Below are positions 48,721-64,000 of a stretch of 64,000 nucleotides of DNA, piece after piece. Source of the stretch: Lithospermum erythrorhizon (Eukaryota; Streptophyta; Magnoliopsida; Boraginales; Boraginaceae); contig JADFUC010001461.1 in assembly GCA_019722365.1 (NCBI GenBank), forward strand, positions 930,001 to 994,000, written 5' to 3'. The position numbers and the translations under genes are program-made. How positions within the stretch are numbered: the first letter of the stretch is position 1; each line of letters opens with the position of its first letter. The notes beneath the pieces are model-generated. The model ran no database searches. It was not told where the DNA came from and saw only the letters and a program-made list of their open reading frames with translations.

Positions 48721-51700
48721 AAATGACTACCAAAAATTCAACTAGACAATGAATGTTGAAAAATGGAGGTATTGGAAAATTTAAAAAGCCTGTGAGTCCC
48801 AGCAAAAGGAGGAGAAAACCAAGTATGAACTGAAAATTGATTATGCTGGCCAAAGGGTATCTTTCTAACAAGAAGATGAAAATAAACAAACCCAATATTC
48901 AAAAACGAAATTTGTTTAACAATTCACGCTCAAATTTCATGGAAAACAAAAAAAAAATGCTTTGATTTTTACACTAAGAAAACTGAGTATATATGAAATA
49001 GTGATTAACGTAAAAAGGGTATTTAACTAACAAGAAAATGAAAATAAACAAAACCCAATATCCAAAAACGAACTTTTTTCAATAATTCAACATTAAAAAA
49101 GCTTTTTTTTTTCAGTAATAAGAAACTAATGACGAAGTTATTACAAGATCATTGGTAAATCCAAAGGTTTTGAGTGTAGTGAAGATTCTATGATGGTTTC
49201 TTATAAGAAAATGAGAGAGTTTATGGATTTAGTTAAAGAATCTCGAGTTTATATTATAGAAGGAAAAGTGAAGAATAAGGAGATGAACGAAGACGAGGTG
49301 TTCACACGCACACGCGTACATTCTTGTTAAGACAACATCATGCGCAGGTAAACTAATAAGAGCTAGAGTTCTAAATATATATCAACATAAAACTCTTACG
49401 TGCGATGTAGAGTTCGAGGTTATGTAGTGTTCGTATTGAAGAAGAGTGATTTTAAAGGGAAATTTCAGGTAAATAGATTGAGGCGCATCAGTGATTCTTT
49501 TTCACGTGTAATTTCAGTGAGGCTGGTCACTGGCCGATTGAGAGTCTGTCATGACTACGCTTTACGTGGGCTCGAGGTCATGGGTGGCGTGGGGCAGGGG
49601 GAAGCTGGTCACTGGCAAATTAGGCATCCGCGATTTCTTATATACCGTTAGTTATTCGAGGGCATAAATAGTAGGCCTTGGTTGAGGTTTCTTGACATTA
49701 ACATCCTTGAGGGTGGGGGAATAAAGTTTATAATCGAATTTTATTGAGTTTTGATAATTAGAATTTGATAGTTTTTTTGGTCTAAAATATCTTTTAATAG
49801 AGCGTTAAATCAGAATAAATCTTAGTAGATCTGATATAATAAACATTAGTTAATCCTTTAGATAAAAGCGACTAAGAAATTAGTGTTGGTATGAATCGTA
49901 CAATAATCTTGTAGTCTTGTGACTTCAGTATTCTAAATGCTTTGAGGGGTTTTGTTATAACTTGACAGGAAAGCGTAGTATTTCTTATATGAACAGTTTA
50001 AATTCTAAGACGAAATTATGTAGTATTGAAAATAAAAGAAACAGAGAAATTTAATGTGGTATCACTAACGATATGTTAGGACTAATCAGACAGCCTTGAA
50101 ACAATTCAGCTATAATGGAAAGCATGTCTGAGACTTAGGCTAAAACTATCTTCACCGAGGCCTAATACTGCCAACTCTGCAAGCTTTAGAAAGAATGTAA
50201 CCAGATGAATACTGACTTAACTCTGTTATCCTTGAAAAATATAATATGAGACCTAATTTTATTCGGGAACCTAAGTCTATTGATAGCCTCTGATAGATTT
50301 TAGGGTTGGAGACTTCAGCCAGTGAAGAGGTATTTATAGGCTCGAAAAGAACCTGGCCGACTTAGAACACGCCCGGCGTGGGGCTTGTCATCATGATAGT
50401 CAATCTTGCATAAAATTGGCCGGCCCATGCAGGGACTTGGGTGGGCACCCAAGTCGATCTTACCTAGTTATCAAAAGATTCAAAAGTAACTTGTTTTTAA
50501 TAAATCTCATGCGGCTACCAGATATACTCACTGAATGTCAGAAAATCGGAACCTCACAGAAGTACGCTTGAATGTACACTTGATCCCAAGATATCTTAGA
50601 TAGTGAATCGAGAACCGAGTACTAAATGAAGGGTAAATAAGGTATAAGAATTTAATGTTGTGAGGATAATGATTCAAATAAGTTGTAGCAAGTTGAGGTG
50701 ATACTTTCTTCAAATCAACATGATTGATTTCAAAGAATTAACATCAAAATGTTTCTTTTTTTTGTAAAGGATGATTTTTGACCAAACATAAGTTTAGAAT
50801 GTTGGCTAAGTTTATTTTAATTGAAATCGACTTATTGATTTTGGGCAAAAGAAATGTTTGAATAACAATTCCAGGCATGACATAAGTTGATATCAAACAT
50901 AAGTTGAAATAAAAAGTACCAATTTTACTTCTTTTTTTGACTTTTTTCTTAACAAAAACATAGTTGGTTTAGCAATAATTTACTACATTGTCACTTATAT
51001 GTTTATAAAATAGAAAAGTATTATAATGGCGTCTTATAAGTTATTTTACATTAATACAATTTATAAAATTTTGTTTAATTCCCATTATGCTGTGACTGCT
51101 TGCTCTGACACATAAAATTATTTATCTATAAATTACTGGTTGGATTATATGCTTGAGTGGTTATAAGTTTGAAAAAAATAAGGTTAAGCAATAAACATAC
51201 GAAGATAGAGATGATGAAGGAGGAGCAACAAGGTATCGCTTTCAAGGTGTGAAGTCCTATGCATGAAGCAAATTGGTTGGGCCAATTGTGCTTTTTGGGT
51301 TAGAGGCCGTTTTTAGGCAAATATTTTTTCAGCCAGCATTTAGGTAGTGTTCTTATTCAAAACTTAATTATTCATGTTTCTTTAGATATATGGGTACACA
51401 TCGGACTTTGTGTATGTTGATCACTTGGCAGTTTCATGTTAATTTCAATTTCATATTTCATATTTTTTACTAATATTACAACCACCAAAGGGAATTGTGA
51501 AATAGTATTTGTTACTTTGGTTGGTATATTATCTTGAACTTGTATGTGGTCGACATATATGATTAGGTGTTTCTCTTGTTCTTCATTTAATTTGTTTATG
51601 ATTGACAATGCCACTCAAAACTCTTAAAAGTTAGCAAAAGGTCTACTTTGGGCAATAAAATATATAAACCGTTCTTTGATAGAGAATGATGATATATGAT

Positions 51701-53656
51701 GACAGGGTCATTGCTCCCAACCAACACACCAATAAAAAAAGGAAAAACAACAATCTTTTTTCCTTAAGTAGGAGAACTACTTCCACACACTTCGATCTCT
51801 TTGCTATTGTTGTGACTTGTATGTTTTAGTCAAAGACTATATATATATATTCTATATATTATATTATTCCACATATATAGTATCAAGCTTTTAGTTTGAT
51901 AATCACATACCAGAGAGAACAATTTTATTATTATTCAATGAGTTAAGTTCAATTTTGTTATAACGTATTATTTATCTGAAAACAATCATTTAATATTTTC
52001 AGGATTTGTATAGGAATCCGATACAAACTATTCAAGCCGGTTAACAAGGGCAGTGGTTATATTAGATATTTTGCACGGTTATTTATAAATAATGCAAGGG
52101 TTCAAAACTCTTGAAGCTTGGGTAACAGATGACTTAAATTAAAGTTTCAATTTATCACCAATTAGTATTTTAATTACTTATTTAGTTGTAACAAATAAGT
52201 GATTTGAATAAGAATGATGTAACTGTTAGAAAGATTATATTATTTATAATGTAAATATATTCAATATGATAAATCATTTTTGGAAAATCTATCTATGGTA
52301 TAAAATAATTTTATCAAATCGATTGAGTTCGTATGAATCTATTGATACCAAGCGGATTCTTGTGCTGAGATGTTAAACTTTGAACTGGTGTAATCATGAA
52401 CTTGATTTGGATATTAGTGTGGTTCAAAACCTTTATTATGAAATTTGGTTGTCTCTTTGCTGTATCTGATATTGAGTTGGATTTAGTTTGTCTTTGAATC
52501 GTTATGTGATCCCCAAAATTTGGATGAGCACGAGGCAAAGGCTGAAATCATCAGTTAATGTAATCAGAAATCTGGCAATAATGTCCGTTTAAGAACAATA
52601 GATGATGTGGCTTTGTCGGTGATATTATCACTAAATAGGCTACAACAGTGTCTACGGCCATTATAAATAATAAAATCTTTCTAGCGATCTAATCTTGACA
52701 TCTTCGGTGGGAGCTTGTTTCTTTGGTAATAATGCAAACCTTAGTGCTTTAACGGCTTTGTCGTCTGGTTAGGCGGAGTTCAGGTAACTGCGTCTGCTTG
52801 ATTAACTTTTTATTTTTTATTCAGTCGTAATTTGAAATTTCGTTTGTGAAAATCTTATTTTTAATCAGTTTTTCCTCGATTTATTATTTTAATCTACTTA
52901 TTAAATTTAAGCATAATATTTTAATACCATCATGAAATATAAAATTAGGTTTTAATTTAATAATAGAATTCTAATTTTACTAATGAGTAAGATTCAATTG
53001 GCTAAAATATAAAGACCCTTAATTTACGTCTTCCGTTTCATTGGAGGCTCGATGAAGCCTAATAATCCATGTCACGAATTGGCCTTTAATTAATTTAATT
53101 AATTTAATTAATCGTATAACCCAAATTATGGTTATATAATTTATTAATCATTTAATTGTCTAACTGAATCAAGTATATATTTTATTCTATATAATTGTAT
53201 CATAAAATAGAAAAAAATGTAACGAATAACTAAGGTAATGAAATTTTCACTCTAAAAGAATAAAACGATATACTTTATTTCTTTTTTATTTTGAATGCAA
53301 CAACTATAAATTAACGTTCTATCAAAGGGATCAGTGGTGAAAATCATTAATCTGGTCGACCGTGTGGAGAAGCTAAAAGAAGTGTGGAGTGGAGTAAATA
53401 GGAAGAGTAAAAAAGTATGAGGATACAGGAAAGGGATAAAAGGATAATAATAGAACAGGAAATGGGTCGACATGGAGTTGGTAAAATGTCATTTCTGGTC
53501 ACGTGTGTCGTAGTTTTCTTTAAATGAAAGTTCAAATATAATTAATGTTACTTTTCTTTGTCTAGGATCAAACAACGTCAATTATAACCTAGTCATTAAA
53601 TTGAGTTCTCAACTTCTCATTATTAAATGCATCACAATAAATCCAGTACCTAGTTA
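48721..53656. other. Long non-genic stretch
   Basis: No gene recognised. 49400-49680 is relatively GC-rich, and GCTGGTCACTGGC occurs twice (about 49522 and 49604). 50340-50460 has GC-rich words (GCCCGGCGTGGGGC, GGCCGGCCCATGC). 50790-51060 resembles decayed hAT-MITE sequence. 53091-53112 repeats TTTAATTAA. These look like old repeats but could not be classified. Confidence 0.35.
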
Positions 53657-53883
53657 CTTTTTCGATCCATTTTAATTATGAGATAAATTTTAATTTTAAT
53701 TCTTTCTTTTAAACTTATATTATTAAAAATTTAAAATTAATATCGTGAAATATTTTAAAGAGACGAATCGAATATATATAAATTTTATATTTTTTAGAAT
53801 AAGAAATAATTATTAATTAATAATTAATGGTCAAAGTTTAATTTTTTAAAAATTCAATAACAATTAAAATAGATTAGAGGGAG
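53657..53883. mobile_element. Stowaway-type MITE
   Basis: 227 bp flanked by TA. The right end, in reverse complement, reads CTCCCTCTAATCTATTTTAA, the Stowaway terminus. The left end CTTTTTCGATCCATTTTAAT is a mutated partner. AT-rich interior without coding capacity. Confidence 0.75.
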
Positions 53884-56300
53884 TACTACACAAACATATT
53901 GTAATTATCGTTTTCTTCTTAGTTGAGGCTCTTTCCTATTTGGGTTTTATTGTAATAGATATTAGAGAATATATTTGAAAAAAATTCCATTTTTCATATA
54001 AAATACAAATTAAAACTTTCACTAGGAAATGTAATCAACTCTTGACGTTGCTACAAAAGTATATTAGATCAAATATAATTATGATTTATGAACTAAGGGC
54101 GAAAATAGTGTAACGTGAAAAAAGATTTTATTGTTATATAATATCGAAAATAATAAATTTTTTATTAAATCTTTATAAAATTTTACAAAAGGAATTTATA
54201 TCGAATAGTTTGGGTTAAATTATCAGTCTGATTATCTATGTATGTTGATGTCTGATTATGACTTGACTTGATATGGACTCGGTGATTTGAAATTTTTAAT
54301 ATGGACTATACTGATATGGGGTTGGAAGGTGTACCACGAGACCTTCTTTAATATAGAATTTTGGATGGTGTCTGCTTGATATGCTTTGATATGAGATGAA
54401 TGGTATGCATGAGACCGCTTATTTGGCTTGGGTTAATGGTGACTTGGATATAGTCTTGGGATGTGATAGCACATCTCCGTGTAAATTTGGACTAATTCGG
54501 GGACATATGACATAATCTTTGAACTAGATGGATGTAACCCAGTGGGTTCATGACATGAAAGGTCTTAGGAGTTAGCTTCACTGGTGAGTTCTGATGATGC
54601 CCATGTAGAGTGAGACGGCAGCCGGTTTATATTGAGGCCTTCTGCGGTGTTTCACTGGAAGCAGGCTTGGAGTCTTGGTTGGCGAACCAGCCCTCTGGCT
54701 TTTGAAAGAAGGTTGACCGGTGAGATGTCCCTCTTAACGTGCTTTGGGTTTCTGAGGTGCCAGTGTCTCGGGGGCTCTTTTTTCTTTAATCTTCAAGTTT
54801 TGGGTGGTTCCACCTTTGAATCTCTTAACTTTGGGTGCTTTAGCCTTTAGAATGCTGTCAGTCGTCAGGTGTTTCTTGATTTTAAACATCTTTTAAACTT
54901 CTGGAATGTGATGACATTCTTTCCATGATGTAAATGGGATATTTATAGAGTTCCCAGTTCTTCGATTGGTTGATCTGTCTTGATTCTGATCCCAACATTT
55001 GATCATTTGAATAGTTAAGACTATGGACCCCGTCGGATGTTTGCACAACTTAACCTCAAAGTAGAAAGCGCCCGTATAGGAGACTTCATGGTAAAAATAG
55101 TTCATTTATTGCTGACATTTCCTTGTTGCGTTAATTCAGTCTGGTATCTTTAGGAAACCTATTCTAGGTTTTAAAGGATTACGTTTGAATAATATTATTT
55201 TCTAAACGTTTTAATCGGAAGCTAAATGTCTTAATTAATATAGTCATAAAATTGAATTTTATTAATTTAAATTAATTAAATTTCCACCTATCTACAATAA
55301 TAAATGTAAGAAACTAACTTTCAATTCCGTGAAAAAATGATCCAAATTATTGGATAGAATTTCAAATGTTGTGAACTTGTGATTATATTCAACTTCATAT
55401 GTTTTTATTCGAATAAACTATCTTGATTTTTATATAAAATTGAATAACTAACTAACTTGGTGTCAATACGATGTTATATCTTGGATTCAAATTAATGAAC
55501 TCACAAGAATCACTATAATCACTTTGCGATAATTAGGAGAATTTGTAAAAATATACTAGCATGAAAGTTAAAACACCAACAAAGTGGACTTGCTAACAGA
55601 TTCAACTAAACAATAAAATTATTTAAGTATTGCCACCCAATTTTTCCTGAATGTGAGCAATAATTATATGTAAGTATGAGATTTGAAGATCATTTGGTGA
55701 GGTTTTAATCTAGAGATAGCCGATCGGGCATTCGTTTGGTATTCGATTTATAAATTAGACCCGTTTACTTGGCCATGATTGTATTAGTCATAAACAATGG
55801 ATAGTTATTTGATTCGATAGATAAGATTTATATATATTTAATATAAAAAAACTTGGTTTTGAGGGCAATTTTGATAAGATGGAAAGTTGAGGGGAACAAA
55901 CTAATATATGAAAGTATCAAATAGTACGATTGCCAATTAGTATGCCAAGAAGGACAATTTGACAAGATGGGAAGTTGATGAGACAACTAAAATTGGTGAT
56001 AGTACCCAATTGAGTATGCCAATTAGGTTAGGTCGGAATACCAGGGTCCATCCAAAGATTTAAGACAGAAAAAGTGGTTGATATGGATCGGTTTCGATCA
56101 AAATATTTTACTAGATCCTAGCAGCGGTCCGGTCAGGTATCGATCCAGACTGGACCAATAGATAAAATGTGGACCTCGAGGATCCCGACAAAATGGAGTT
56201 ACAATGCAAAATTTATTGCAGTTCGAATCTTTGGCTTCAATAATACTTATAGACAGTTATCAGACTCTAAATTGCAATTAACCCCTAACACATTTCTGAG
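53884..56300. other. Non-genic stretch upstream of RPS29
   Basis: 54230-54860 is less AT-rich, with repeated GATATG and TTGATATG words and long open stretches lacking recognisable motifs. It may be LTR or other retroelement sequence. Nothing else is supported. Confidence 0.3.
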
Positions 56301-56306
56301 TTTATG

Positions 56307-56324
56307 TATAAAATTTAGGGTTTT
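56307..56324 (+). promoter_or_regulatory. TATA box and telo-box of the RPS29 promoter
   Basis: TATAAAAT at 56307-56314 is followed at 56315-56324 by TTAGGGTTTT, the reverse complement of the telo-box AAACCCTAA. Telo-boxes are typical of plant ribosomal-protein promoters and help coordinate their expression. A pyrimidine-rich start region (CTTACATAGCCTCCTTC, 56325-56341) follows, 40-55 bases before the ATG. Confidence 0.6.
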
Positions 56325-56379
56325 CTTACATAGCCTCCTTCAAAGCTTCTGCATCTAGAGAGAGAAACGGACAAACAAT

Positions 56380-58258
<1,879 letters not shown>

Positions 58259-58420
58259 CTTCCTCGATCTCAATTGCTTGATCTTAGGCCAAAAAATACT
58301 TTATTAAGGACTTAATTAATAGTAATAATATACCCCACTAAAAAATGTACTTTATCAAAAATATTTTAATTAATCATGAAAATAAAAATATTAAGAATAA
58401 AAGTAGAAAGTTCGAAAATA
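58259..58420 (+). mobile_element. Stowaway-like repeat, copy 2 of 2
   Basis: Starts after TA with CTTCCTCGATCTCAATTGCT and contains the same interior word, GTACTTTATCAAAAATATTT followed by TAATTAATCATGAAA, as the copy at 5610. The right end is not resolved. Confidence 0.5.
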
Positions 58421-61285
58421 AAATTCACATTCAAATTCTATGTCAGAAGTACAAAGGAAAGAAGCATTTCTTTAGATGATAAATACGAATATATTCTCAT
58501 GAGAGTGACTTTGGTTACTAGTTTAATATCCTAATATTAAAGGGCAAAAATTGTAATTTTGAGATTTTAAGGTAATAGGTGTGAAATATGAAAATAAACA
58601 AACCCAAGAATCACGGCCAAAATATTCCAATTCAAAATCAATCACAATTCAACTAGTTTTGAACAAAATCTGCTAAGAAACCTCCCAAAATCCTTCTAAT
58701 ACCAAAAACCCATTTCGTGTTATTTTCAATTTACAGTATTAAAACTAACTTTGGAATCTTAAGGCAAAAGTTCTACAACAAGGTTAGAGCTATACAGGTA
58801 TGTTTTATTTTGTTTTTGTGCATATAATTTATGGTTGCATACCATTAAAGTGATGATTATTGGTAGGTAGTGAGCTGTTTATTAAATGAAAGCCAATGCA
58901 TACTGTGAGAAGTTAGAAGATGGTGATGCTGCTAAGGTTGCGAAGAATGTCGATGCAGTGAGAGTTTATGTCAAATCCAGGAGTTCTTTCTAAAGAAGAT
59001 AAAGGCGGCTACAAAGAAATGGCTGTAAGAAGAAATATTTGAAATGATTGTTGAAAGAAAATCTTAGTGTTTATCTTATGATCAAAGTATTGGATTCAAG
59101 AATTATAATGTCTTTTAGCTTTTTGGGTATGTTCCTGCATTCTAGATAGTTGTTCATTGGTCACTCAAGTTGGTAGCAATCAATTTCTTTTTCTACTTGT
59201 TACAGTAGCCTTCTATGTGTTTATTTTTATGTTGAAAACATAAGGCTAGGTTGCTTGAGGTGAATATCTTCCGGGATGGTTCTGTGGTGGAAACATGATA
59301 AAACAAGGATATGATTAAGGTTAGTCAGTTATTTTGGTGTGGTTAGAAAATCTGCGATGGATTCTGTTTATAAGCGGATTGGATGTATTTTTTGTTATTG
59401 GTTTATTTAAAGGAAGGTGGGTTTTTGTCTCTAATAAAACTGAAGCTTGAAGGAACTGGGCACTCACATAGAGGCACAGAAAAACTGACAAGTACGACCT
59501 GCTTTTCCATACTTGTCACATGAACATGAAGTTGAAAAGCATCTATAGACATAAAATAGTTCATAAGTCTTCCTAAATTAAACTTTTTTTGGTGTTCATT
59601 CTACATGAACATGGAAATCGATGAAACATAGAAAACATAGTTAATAAGTGCTTCCTCAAAATCCATCTTTTTTGGGTTGGAGGCGGTAATATACTCTTAA
59701 TTATTCATAAGTTCTTCCTCTAATCTTGAATCTTAGATGTAAGATTGGAAAATATTTACAAACAGTTACTTTTTGTTTGTTTTATTACTGTTGGCTACAT
59801 AGAGTAACTGCTTTTAATAATATATTACCAGTAGTTCTGTTAATTGAAAAATCTTAGTAAAAGTCTCTTGTCCGGATAATGCAGATGGTGTGTAAAGCTA
59901 ATTAAACACATGAAATTATGGCTAGTTCATACTTCAAACATGAACTTAAAGTTGAGGAAATCATTAAAAGTACATAAAAAACAATCCATACGTGAATTCA
60001 AAGCTGTTTGAAAATATATTGACTTCTTCTCAAGTTCAATTGCCCGTTTCCGTTATTGCTTTCAAATCAAATGTCTTTTTTATGATTTGGACATCAATCT
60101 AATTTTGCTCTTAATTGGTTGTTGACGTTTCTTGATCGTTTTGAATAACTAACGTCATCCTCAATGACATTTCCAAAATTAACACGAAAATAAAATAAGA
60201 TATATTAAATAAGGAAAAAATGAATACAAAATAGTAATAGTAAACCTGGCAAAGTTGAACATTCAGCACGCGAAGGCTCAGTTGTCTTAGACTTTGAAAG
60301 ATGCCTATTTTCAGCCTCTTTAATTCCATGTCGGACCCAATGGAGTAAAATGTTGAAGGACTTGTCATTGTAGCCTAAGCGTGAAGTAGCTCCATTAACT
60401 AAATAAAAAATATACTTACATCTAAGATAAAGGTAATATGTCGTAAAAACTTATTTGAACACATTAGACAACACTTGCTACTCACTAAAATGAACACATA
60501 CATATGGTTCATTTGAAGTGGTCTGAAAAAAATACCACATACAAATTCCATTAAAAAAATGGGAAAGACATAAAACCTGTAGAAATCATTTCAGTACAAA
60601 GTTCTTCAATTCTAGTTTCGTTGAAATCTGCAAAAAAGTATACACCTTTACAAAAGGCTATTATTCTAATCATTGCCAACTTGTGACTATGGTATGAACA
60701 CACTAGTCACAAACTATAATTTTATGGTAAGTAAATTATATGACAAATTACAAAAAATTATGTAACATAATCATAGAAAGTTTGCACTAGACATTATATA
60801 ATAAAATTTTGAAAATATTGTTATACCAATAGAATAACAGTAAGGCCTTCAAACTAGTCACAACTATGCATTTCACGACATATAATAAAAGAAAGTATAA
60901 ACCATTATATAACATAAAAGGAAAAGTTCACACTGAACATTAAAACTTAAAATCTCTATGATAGTCATGCCAGTGAGACTCAATTCCACTTTTCATTCTG
61001 TTCCTAAACTGCAGAATTTTCAAAATATATACAAATCGAAAATATCAAAAAAGGCAAAACCAAAAAAATACATGCATCAATTATTAATTAAACCAAAACC
61101 ATAAAACATAGAATGAAAATATATGAAATATGGAAAAATGAATAAATTGAATATCAAAACTAATAAAACTAGGAATAAATAAATATGACCAAAAATAAAA
61201 ATTAAACAAGTCATTCATTGTACAAATAAATGACATAATACTAAGCAAAACTTCATAACTCTTAGCGATATAGTGGTTTCTCCAT
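58421..61285. other. Mostly non-genic; one small unrecognised ORF
   Basis: A plus-strand ORF at 58886-58993 (MKANAYCEKLEDGDAAKVAK, 35 codons) follows a plausible leader exon and intron (donor CAG|GTATG at 58797, acceptor TTGGTAG near 58866). The protein is not recognised, and stops follow soon after, so it may be a gene fragment. A minus-strand open frame at 60368-60111 begins MTSPSTFYSIGSDMELKRLK and reaches a possible donor (CAG|GTTTAC) near 60246; family unknown. Confidence 0.3.
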
Positions 61286-62482
61286 TACTACAACAAAAAT
61301 CAATGTTGAAAATTGATATTTGAATTTGATAGTATGATTTTGATGAAAATGGATGCTCCAAAATAATAAGTATTCTTAGTAAATCCCAAGCAAAAGTTAA
61401 AAAATAAGAAAGAAAATTGAAATTAAAAAATGAAGAGAGAAAAATATGGAAGAAATTCTTTAAAAAATAAAATTGGATGATTATGAATGAATCACTTTCA
61501 TATAAAAGCTCTGCCTTATTTTTGGATTGCTATTTTTTTTTATCTTTCTTCAATTGATAGGTCTATGCCAATTTGCCCATGAAATTTTGAACCATTAAAT
61601 GCAAAGTATTTAAAATAATAGAGATTCAAAGTTGAGATTAATTTAGTAACCAATACTAAAAAAAATTATTTAGTACCATAAGGCCTGGCTCTCTCAAAGT
61701 CCTCGACTCCTTGGTGCATATATTTTTAAGCACCGAAGTACAATATACAATTTTTTACTTTAACGAGCGGGATGGTATGACCGTTACCTTTCATTAATCA
61801 ATATCATAACATCCGTCGTTAAGAAATAGACGCGAAAAGCGAGCGGTGTTATACCCCGTTTGTATTTCTGACGAGCGAGAGTGATATGTCCTTTAAGGTA
61901 ACTAATTTAAAGGATGAAATGGTAATTAAATGTGATTTGTGCAAATAGAACATCGATGTATTCGATAGTTTATAGGACATCTAATTTCAACATCGGAATC
62001 TTTACTTACGTGATTTATTATAGAGGGAATTGCCGATTTGGTATTAGATGGAATCAAATTATAGTTTTAGTAGGTAGTTATAATGTAACATGTGTAATCT
62101 CGAAAATTAGTACATGTTGCTGTTGTCTAAATGTGACAATCGTTATACATTCGATCTTGTTTTAGCATTCTAATATGTATGTGTCTTGACATTTGTCACT
62201 TTAAAGGACATGCAACATTTGTGTCACTTTTGAAGACTATTCCTTATTTGAGACTGCATTATCATTCATTCTAGCTTGGCTTAGGAGACTGGCTTGAATA
62301 ACGGCAAAAAAAGGCACATCTCATTATAAAGGGCACCGCCCAAATTTTAACTTTGAGGCAACAGTCCTCTAAGTTATTCTAATCTCAGTCATGATAGTCT
62401 CTATAATTGAAAAGATGCTTTTTAGGGGTTTTTTTTTTTGCATGTGATGTCCAGTAGCGTTTAGTGTATTTTTGTAGTAGTG
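61286..62482. mobile_element. Possible non-autonomous CACTA-like element
   Basis: The right end, read in reverse complement from 62482, is CACTACTACAAAAATACACT, the typical CACTA (En/Spm) terminus. The best left partner is TTACTACAACAAAAATC near 61285-61301, which shares about 13 of 15 positions but lacks an exact CACTA. The roughly 1.2 kb between has no transposase. The right end is more secure than the left. Confidence 0.4.
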
Positions 62483-63259
62483 TATAACTTGATCGCATTA
62501 TCTGGAATCAAATCAATAATTCGGTTATTATAGGAGAATGTTGATGTTCTTCATATTGTGAAAGTTGTGATTGAGAGGTTATCATCTTACTTTACGAAAA
62601 TGAGTCTATTACAATGTATAAATGTTTTATGAAGACATTTTTCTCTTATAATCAAGTTTCATGATAAACCTCCTTTATATTTGCCGACCTCACTAGTCCA
62701 CCATTGTGTCATGTTTGATAAGGTTTAATCTTCAATAATATTTGAGTAACAATTTCATCTATAAAATTGAATCCAACTTGTCGACAATCTTCATTGTCAA
62801 ATAGGTTGAAAGTAAGGTATTGGTCGTGACCTTCTTTATTGAAAGGTTGAGAGTCTCAGCACAAAGTCATCATTCTTTCAATAATAATATGAATGAAATC
62901 ACAGATTAATCATTATTCATATTACTTAGTTATGAAAGTATTTATTACTCTGCATTCTTTATAAGCGTTATTCGGTTTGAATTTTCAAAAATTTAATAGA
63001 TAATTAATTAAAATAGATTTATCTTCAAAAATACATGTAAATATTGATCAAATGAGATAAAGTATGAAAAATGAAAAAGTAGTAAAATTAGACAACTAAA
63101 ATTAAGGTCATAGAAATAAAACTAAAATTGGGTTTAATGTCTAATGAAAATGAAATCTTGAATTAACGTGGTTATGAGGGGATGTGAAGGGTAGGTAAGT
63201 CATTATCGCATAGCCTTTGATTCCTTGAAATCTCATCATTGTTATGTCCTTCTGAGATG
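62483..63259. other. Non-genic stretch
   Basis: AT-rich, nothing recognised. Confidence 0.35.
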
Positions 63260-63410
63260 TAGAGAATGTTAAAGTAATATAAAATAATATATTAAAATAT
63301 TAATTGCTTGAATATAAATTAAAATAGTATATCTTATTTATAGACACTTAAACCTAGAATACTTGGATCGGGCTTATTGTCCTATATTCTATACTCTAAT
63401 ACCCTCCCTT
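63260..63410 (-). mobile_element. Copia-type polypurine tract and LTR start, minus strand
   Basis: The minus strand reads ATGAGTTTAAGGGAGGG (63418-63402) and then TATTAGAGTATAGAATATAG. A G-rich tract after ATGAGTTT followed by T(G/A)TTAGAGTATAG is the junction of polypurine tract and 3' LTR in a common group of plant copia elements. The LTR-like part continues to lower coordinates with a TATAAATA at about 63338-63345. The LTR's 3' boundary is not clear; near 63260 is a guess. Confidence 0.5.
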
Positions 63411-64000
63411 AAACTCATGGTAATTCGATAGAATTTTCATGGGTTTGCAACAATAATAACGACAATAATAGTAAAAAAATATTGGCGGAAAGACATCGCC
63501 AGAGAACTAAAACACCAGAACATTGGGAGAAGAAGATCGCCAGATAACCAAAACTCCACTACAACGACGGAAATACATCATCGGACCATCAACAAGCCGG
63601 AAATACGTCGGCCGAAAACCAAAACATCGGTTGAAGAACATAGCTAGAAAATAGTTGTCAGGAACGCCATTGTTTTCGAACCTGTCAGATTTTAGACACA
63701 CGAACCCTTCAAGATTCAAACGGACGAGAAACAACTTTCTTTTGGACCTCATCAAATAAAATTTTATCAGTTAGGAATGTCATTCTTTTCGAACCTATCG
63801 TAATCGAAACATAGAGATGAAGAAGAGGCAAATGTAAATTACCATCGTTTGAGAAAACACCTGCAACCATATTTACGAGATATGCCAACACTGTTGCTTC
63901 ATATTAGTTATCGCCACAAGCCATGGTGAAATTGACCTTATACCACACCAAGAGTAGTACAACTGACATAATGACTTGACTTTGCATAATTGATACGGAA
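63411..64000 (-). other. Probable internal region of the right-edge copia element
   Basis: If the polypurine tract is correct, this is the 3' internal part of that element, which would run past the window. Minus-strand open frames (63891-63709 and 63755-63507) show no reverse-transcriptase or RNase H motif. Plus-strand words CGCCAGA, CGGAAATAC and AACCAAAAC recur between 63490 and 63640, showing local repetition. Confidence 0.3.

Noticed and set aside
58725..58740. Third exon of RPS29 at TTTACAG|TATTAA
   Set aside because: It would end the protein at IKY without the invariant final arginine and lies over 2 kb away; chance acceptor more likely.

Overview
This window is plant nuclear DNA, most likely from a eudicot. 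It is AT-rich, its genes are split by GT-AG introns, and the recognisable proteins are plant families. Between the genes lie many small plant transposon classes: Stowaway-type MITEs, long-TIR elements, a Cassandra-type TRIM and Ty1/copia. I see no bacterial operons and no organellar gene clusters. The species cannot be named from the sequence. All family assignments come from reading translations; no search was run.

Layout. Positions 1-8.1 kb hold no confident gene. This part contains a roughly 2.2 kb element with inverted-repeat arms, a Stowaway MITE, a diverged direct duplication and an (AAT)n microsatellite. From 8.1 to 16.4 kb on the minus strand is a complete 17-exon gene for a 782-residue DENN-domain protein, with a 5S-rRNA-carrying Cassandra-type solo LTR in intron 5. 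From 17.6 to 20 kb are two MITEs. From 21.1 to 23.2 kb (minus) is an OXIDATIVE STRESS 3-like gene whose intron holds a degenerate tandem array. An unrecognised coding segment with a homopolymer frameshift lies at 25.3-25.7 kb. From 26.7 to 31.7 kb (minus) is a gene for a membrane protein with a C-terminal coiled coil (TMEM192/FIP1-like), most exons of which can be placed to the base.

From 32 to 42 kb the sequence is mostly non-genic: a roughly 97 bp tandem repeat, a tRNA-Ser pseudogene, a possible LINE remnant, an orphan exon and a roughly 594 bp MITE. From 42.1 to 46.5 kb lies a decayed Ty1/copia element. Right next to it, at 46.9-48.7 kb (minus), is a cation/calcium exchanger (CCX) pseudogene with several frameshifts. 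A ribosomal protein S29 gene starts at 56.38 kb, but its usual last tiny exon is not clearly present. The right end carries a possible CACTA-like element and an LTR/polypurine-tract signature of another copia element.

The genes are unrelated housekeeping or regulatory loci (membrane traffic, stress and chromatin, membrane coiled coil, ribosome) and do not form a pathway. A recurring theme is local disruption: besides the CCX pseudogene, the OXS3-like gene, the TMEM192-like gene and the 25.5 kb segment each show a frame conflict, while the DENN gene is clean over 2,349 coding bases. I found no convincing new biological system; the most useful leads are the frame conflicts, the Cassandra LTR and the uncaptured repeats.
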